From Pseudoneurospora amorphoporcata (Eukaryota; Ascomycota; Sordariomycetes; Sordariales; Sordariaceae): 10,274 bases of DNA. Of the stretch, positions 7,204 to 10,274 are shown in pieces. The translations under genes and the position numbers were made by a program. The stretch is taken from positions 1 through 10,274 of the forward strand of contig MU859541.1 in the NCBI GenBank assembly GCA_033297205.1, read 5' to 3'. Positions within the stretch are counted from its first letter, which is position 1. Each line of letters begins with the position of its first letter. The notes under the pieces are model-generated. The model was not told the origin of the DNA and made no database searches. It saw nothing but the letters and a program-made list of their open reading frames with translations.

Positions 7204-7570
7204 ATGACGATTCTGGAGTATACTTGGACTTACAGAGGCAACAACGCTACATTCCTCACAGATTTTTCCCAGGAATTGGATCGGTCTATCGGTGTTCATA
7301 TCGGAATATGCCGTCGCTGCAAAAATCTGGGGCCGAACAAATTTGCGGGTATTACGTCTGGTGTGATGTGGAGGTTGGTGGTACAGTGAAAGGATATGCT
7401 GACGGGAGCTTGATAGAGCATTGGTCACAGATGTGACAGCTGAACACGATGTGTTCGTTTGCAACCATATCCCTTCGAGCCGTCATAGCCGGGTGGGCGT
7501 GCTGGAACCGGGATCCGAACCAGACAACGCCGGAGACCTGATAGCTCAAGGAGATTCTGACCTTGGCTGA
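7204..7570 (+). CDS. Possible two-exon small protein, unrecognised
   Basis: Exon 1 7204-7348 starts MTILEYTWTYRGNNATFLTD and includes a CRRC pair. A possible 82-nt intron (7349-7430, GTATTA donor, GCTGACG branch site, CACAG acceptor) joins in phase to exon 2 7431-7570 (VTAEHDVFVCNHIPSSRHSR, then VGVLEPGSEPDNAGDL). The total would be 94 residues with no signal peptide. The exon 2 frame has good codon use. Competing frames on the same strand (7197-7436) and on the minus strand (7697-7425, with proline-rich MAPTPVIPFPLPNLAVHLPN) are also open, so the gene and even its strand are uncertain. No domain recognised. Confidence 0.25.
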
Positions 7571-7590
7571 GTTGATTCAAGGCTGATAGA

Positions 7591-7992
7591 ATGGCTTGCG
7601 CGAAGCTGATGAGTGATGACACTCGAAAAAAACGGCGGTTGGGCAAATGGACCGCCAAGTTTGGGAGTGGGAAGGGAATGACGGGAGTTGGTGCCATATT
7701 TCGACATCAGCACTCCAGGGCTCAGGTCAGGACCGACTCAATCGTGACAGCGAGAAAATGGGACGCGGAGTTGCACCGCCCATTTGAGCTGCGAGACTCG
7801 CATTGGCAAGTGCGCGACTTCCGTGCGCAACCAAATGAGAGGTTCAAAAATTCCCCACGGGCGAGAACCGGCATCGAGTTTCTGAGAAAGGAAGGAACGG
7901 CAGGAACTCGAATGATAGTGCAAGTGACTCCCTTGGCGGGGACGGATGTTCGGTGCGCTTCGTTGTGCATTCTCTGCATAACCTACCCGTGA
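7591..7992 (+). CDS. Hypothetical 133-residue open frame
   Basis: This is the longest uninterrupted plus-strand frame in the middle of the window. It begins MACAKLMSDDTRKKRRLGKW, is strongly basic and ends with CASLCILCITYP. The frame ends at the left edge of the inverted arm at 7992. The minus strand carries an almost coextensive open frame (7979-7722) with similarly good codon use and seven cysteines, so either strand could be the coding one, or neither. No family recognised. Confidence 0.22.
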   Translation: MACAKLMSDDTRKKRRLGKWTAKFGSGKGMTGVGAIFRHQHSRAQVRTDSIVTARKWDAELHRPFELRDSHWQVRDFRAQPNERFKNSPRARTGIEFLRKEGTAGTRMIVQVTPLAGTDVRCASLCILCITYP

Positions 7993-8070
7993 AATGCTTG
8001 ATGATTAAAGTAACCAAAAACACATGGACAACTTTTTGTCAGGCCACTCATATCGAATGAAAGCCATACA
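7992..8070 (+). repeat. Left degenerate inverted arm around the three-exon gene
   Basis: Reading inward it begins gcttgatgattaaag and contains aacacatgg, caggcc and tatcgaatgaaag in the same order and spacing as the reverse complement of 9085-9168. A few short gaps are needed. The open frame 8024-8278 that starts here looks like a by-product of the repeat. Confidence 0.6.
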
Positions 8071-8230
8071 ATACAAACTTGCACTTTTTGACCAAAGTTT
8101 CAATCATTTTCCAGATCAAAGAATCACGGATGAAGCAGTCGATATTCTTGGGACGGAATGCGAGGTTTTCGTATTTGATCAGACAACGGATGAAAGACTG
8201 GTCAGTTCCATGACGCCTCCTCCCAAAGTG

Positions 8231-8258
8231 CCCTCCCCCTCCCCCCTCCCCACCACCC
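8231..8258 (-). other. G-quadruplex-prone tract in 3' region
   Basis: On the minus strand the tract has runs of 3, 2, 4, 6, 5 and 3 G separated by single bases, so at least four runs of three or more G lie within 28 nt. It lies about 36 nt downstream of the stop of the three-exon gene, on its coding strand, and so probably in the 3' UTR. Whether it folds is untested. Confidence 0.6.
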
Positions 8259-8293
8259 ACTCGCCCAGAAAACCCTAAGGGAGGTCCTCCATC

Positions 8294-8750
8294 TTACCGA
8301 CGACGAGCCTTGAATGCCAGTGTCAGCAGTTGCTCTTTTCTTTTCGGAAACCGGAGGCATAGGTATGCACCTCAAAACTTACCGCCGCCAACTCTTGGGC
8401 TCGAGCCCGAATGTTCATCATAGCCATGCCGCCAATCCACGAGACAGCAAGGCAGAACTGGTTGAAACGGATGAGAAAGAAGAACAGCGCCGCGGCGCCC
8501 TCCGTCTCGGAGACGCGCTTGTCATGGAGGTATGAGCGGGTGGCGACCAACCCCACAACAGCTAAAAAGTAACACCAGGCGTCAGAAAAACACTAGCAGT
8601 AAAAACTTCTGTTTTGGCTCAACACGACTTACAGAATGCGAACCCAAAAATCATCAAGAACGAGAAGACGAGGAACCACCGGACGAGGCGGGGCAGGGAA
8701 TCCAGGTACGCCTTTTCGGCGGGATTTAGGCGCAGGACGGTGGACAGCAT
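8294..8750 (-). CDS. Small two-pass membrane protein, paralogue 1
   Basis: Three exons on the minus strand: 8750-8633, 8561-8383 and 8308-8294. Intron 1 (71 nt) has GTAAGT, CTGAC and TTTTTAG; intron 2 (74 nt) has GTAAGT, CTGAC and TCAAG. The product has 103 residues. The N-terminus has LRLNPAEKAYLDSLPRLVRW, then a first hydrophobic segment (about 25-46, FLVFSFLMIFGFAF), a short charged loop (RSYLHDKRVSETEG), a second hydrophobic segment (about 62-88) and a basic tail ending ARRR. If intron 2 is retained the frame ends SFEVHTYASGFRKEKSNC. The start is in CAACCATG context after a pyrimidine-rich leader. Up to its residue 71 it aligns without gaps, from AEKAY on, with the product of 9851-10264, and intron 1 has the same position and phase. 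I do not recognise the family; a membrane location is inferred from hydrophobicity. Confidence 0.68.
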
Positions 8751-8880
8751 GGTTGTAGATTTTTTTTGGACCGGATGAAAGTTTTGTCTGGAAGTTTGAT
8801 CGATTGGACGAAAGAACGGCTTGGTCGGATGTCAAATTGTTAATCGGACGAAAGTTTGAAGGCTGAAAAGTGACCGAGAA
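8751..8880 (-). promoter_or_regulatory. Pyrimidine-rich leader of paralogue 1
   Basis: On the minus strand the sequence before the ATG ends tttcatccggtccaaaaaaa and then atctacaaccATG, with several copies of a tttcgtcc-like motif further up. The leader of the gene at 9851 ends with tttcatcccgtctcaaa and atctgcaaccATG and has the same tcgtcc motifs. The likeness supports common origin and perhaps common regulation. Confidence 0.5.
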
Positions 8881-9084
8881 AGTTTTAGTAGTGGTAGCTG
8901 GATTCCATTGAAACCAGAGGAGATACCTTCCCTACCCGCAGAACAAAGAAGCAGAGAGTACGGCCCTGTATGGTTCCTGCCATCCGGAAGTGTGCTTCTA
9001 GGTTCTACCTTTAATGACGTTGGTTCTTTCCTTATCTCACAACCAAGGTAGTCAAACCCTTTGCAAACGCCTTTTGTCTGCACT

Positions 9085-9168
9085 ATATGACTTTCATTCG
9101 ATACTTATGAACGGCCTGATTTATGTTTTGCCCATGTGTTTTCTTCTTACGTCCATCATCAAGCAATT
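9085..9168 (-). repeat. Right degenerate inverted arm around the three-exon gene
   Basis: Its reverse complement begins gcttgatgatggacgtaag and shares aacacatgg, tcaggcc and tatcgaatgaaag with 7992-8070. Together the arms enclose about 1.18 kb containing the gene at 8294-8750. They may be ends of an old element or two copies of a dispersed repeat. Confidence 0.6.
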
Positions 9169-9710
9169 TTGAGGCAGTTTCAGCGTTGCAAAGAGCCTTA
9201 TCTGGCTTGAATAACTCGTGTAGGACTGTCTCATTCGGTTACTACGACCAGTCACACCTTGAAACGCAGAAATGAATAAGGTAGGAACGGTCAAAAACGC
9301 CACTTCTCATCCACAGAGTAACTTTGCTCAATAGTTCGAGTTCCTATCATCCCTTCCTTTTATTCAAAATCCAATGCCGGTACTATCCGGTGGTGTCATT
9401 GCTAAACGGCTTCCCATTTGGTTGTAGAAAGTAATCGCGCTTGCGGAAGCCATCCCTCGCATCTCAAAGTGGAGTGGTGGTCTTTGACTCCGGCCCTCAA
9501 GTGGGAAATTCACTCCGACACAACAACATCATCCCGGAGGAAACATGTCGGAGGCAACCGGAAGCAATCTTTGAGATGGAAAGAAGCAACAACGCTTTGG
9601 GATGGAAAGAACTGTACATGACGAAACCGTACCCTAGGACTCTTGCTTCCTTACTCATTACGTAATCTCCTCTGACGAGTCTCAAAGCCAGCACTTGGGT
9701 CGCTCATGTT
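9169..9710. other. Spacer between diverging paralogues, no gene seen
   Basis: No credible coding frame. It contains a 16-bp direct repeat with one mismatch (tttgagatggaaagaa at 9570-9585, tttgggatggaaagaa at 9596-9611) and catctcaaag near 9460, the inverse of part of it. Promoters of both flanking genes should lie in or near this stretch. Confidence 0.45.
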
Positions 9711-9850
9711 TTCCTCTGTTTCTTTTCAACCTCCAAACTTCAATTTTCGTCTCATCAACCTCTCGTCCGACCATTTTTTTCGTCCGACGAAGCTTCTTTT
9801 TTCTTCAAACGAGCTTTCATCCCGTCTCAAATCAAATCAAATCTGCAACC
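9711..9850 (+). promoter_or_regulatory. Pyrimidine-rich leader of paralogue 2
   Basis: A long CT-rich stretch with ctcgtccgacc, ttcgtccgacg and tttcatcccgtc leads to aaatctgcaaccATG at 9851. This is a typical fungal leader, and it resembles the leader of the gene at 8750. Confidence 0.5.
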
Positions 9851-10264
9851 ATGCCTACCCTAGCTGCCTTCGTTCCCGGCCTAAGGACCCCCGACGAAAT
9901 TGCCTACTTCAATTCCTTTCCCCGTACATTCCGGCGGTTGGTCGCCGTTGGTTGCTGCATGTTTGGTGCAGCCGGGCTCTGTGAGTCGTCTTAACCCGAA
10001 TTTCCCATCTTGTGTTATCCTCTTGTCCCTAGTTTTGCTCGGGCTTTGTTTTCATCTTGTCCTTATTCTAACACGTCGTCTTTTATTTGGTTTCTAGTTC
10101 CCGTGCTATTCATTTTCCACTCTTGGGACTATTCGAGGAGGGAGATGTCGGCGGAGGAGGCGATGGGGGCGGAATGGCATTTTGTGACAAGGGCTGTGAT
10201 CAGGGCTTGGAACAGTAGTTCAAATTCAGCTAATAAACTACTTTGGTCTCGAAGGCCTTGTTGA
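9851..10264 (+). CDS. Small membrane protein, paralogue 2, altered 3' end
   Basis: Exon 1 is 9851-9980; a 117-nt intron (GTGAGT donor, TTCTAAC branch site, TTTCTAG acceptor) ends at 10097; exon 2 is 10098-10264. The product would have 98 residues. It contains TPDEIAYFNSFPRTFRRLVA and a hydrophobic segment at about 29-51, and then SRREMSAEEAMGAEWHFV. From EIAY to about residue 75 it aligns without gaps with the product of 8294-8750, and the first intron sits at the same position in phase 1. That rules against the alternative short intron ending at CCCTAG (about 10031), which gives a frame stopping at 10097. From residue 73 the coding sequence is the terminal repeat; its Ser/Asn-rich tail does not resemble the paralogue, and the second membrane segment is missing. 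The 3' end is therefore probably replaced, and the gene may be non-functional. Function unknown. Confidence 0.62.
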
Positions 10265-10274
10265 TCCCTCTCGA
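10183..10274 (-). repeat. Right copy of 92-bp terminal inverted repeat
   Basis: This is the perfect reverse-complement partner of 2-93. It carries the last 26 codons and the stop of the small two-exon gene at 9851-10264. The inner boundary falls at codon 72 of that gene, close to where similarity to the paralogue at 8294-8750 fades. That suggests this sequence was joined to the gene secondarily. Confidence 0.95.

Noticed and set aside
8024..8278. Plus-strand open frame of 84 codons
   Set aside because: It begins inside the degenerate inverted arm and ends in the C-rich tract; no coding signal beyond openness.
8272..8280. ccctaagg as a telomere-like motif
   Set aside because: Only one unit is present, so there is no telomeric repeat.
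8314..8835. Plus-strand frames 8314-8535 and 8532-8729, and minus frame 8835-8629
   Set aside because: These are antisense or shifted-frame shadows of the three-exon gene at 8294-8750.
9121..9694. Open frames of 60-74 codons in the spacer between the paralogues
   Set aside because: They overlap on both strands, have no splice or domain support, and fit chance openness.

Overview
The window reads as nuclear DNA of a filamentous ascomycete. Its coding regions are short and split by small introns of about 70-120 nt with fungal-type signals (GTAAGT, GTGAGT or GTAAGA donors, CTGAC or CTAAC branch sites, YAG acceptors). The leaders are pyrimidine-rich with CAACCATG-type starts. Many diverged repeat copies and one broken gene differ by C-to-T changes, often in CpA context, which resembles repeat-induced point mutation (RIP). 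I see no rRNA, tRNA, CRISPR or bacterial operon. The lineage is inference; no gene here identifies a species.

Layout. A perfect 92-bp inverted repeat closes both ends (2-93 and 10183-10274). Next to the left copy lies an F-box-like gene (89-847, minus). It is followed by a 295-bp foldback hairpin (954-1248) and a 16-bp minisatellite of about 38 units (1371-1987). From 2000 to 5900 there are mostly decayed or repeated sequences: a 70-bp dispersed duplication (2301 and 5558), a short inverted coding remnant (2485-2728), a clear pseudogene of a small secreted protein (3267-3709, minus), an inverted pair inside a coding-like region (4066-4341), and a 401-bp foldback element (5079-5479). A well-supported intact gene for a cysteine-rich secreted protein of 117 residues follows (5965-6397, minus, two exons). 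The stretch 6400-8000 holds coding-like open frames on both strands that I cannot resolve with confidence.

The right third holds two diverging small genes, one with three exons (8294-8750, minus, two membrane segments) and one with two exons (9851-10264, plus). They share alignable protein sequence, the same intron position and phase, and similar leaders, so they are paralogues of a family I do not recognise. The first is bracketed by degenerate inverted arms (7992-8070 and 9085-9168). The second runs into the terminal repeat, where its similarity to the paralogue ends; its 3' end appears to have been replaced.

The genes do not form a recognisable pathway. The picture is an accessory, repeat-rich compartment with candidate effector-like secreted proteins (one intact, one dead), foldback elements and a rearranged small-membrane-protein family. 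No transposase, reverse transcriptase or viral gene was recognised, so any mobility of the whole segment would have to be non-autonomous.
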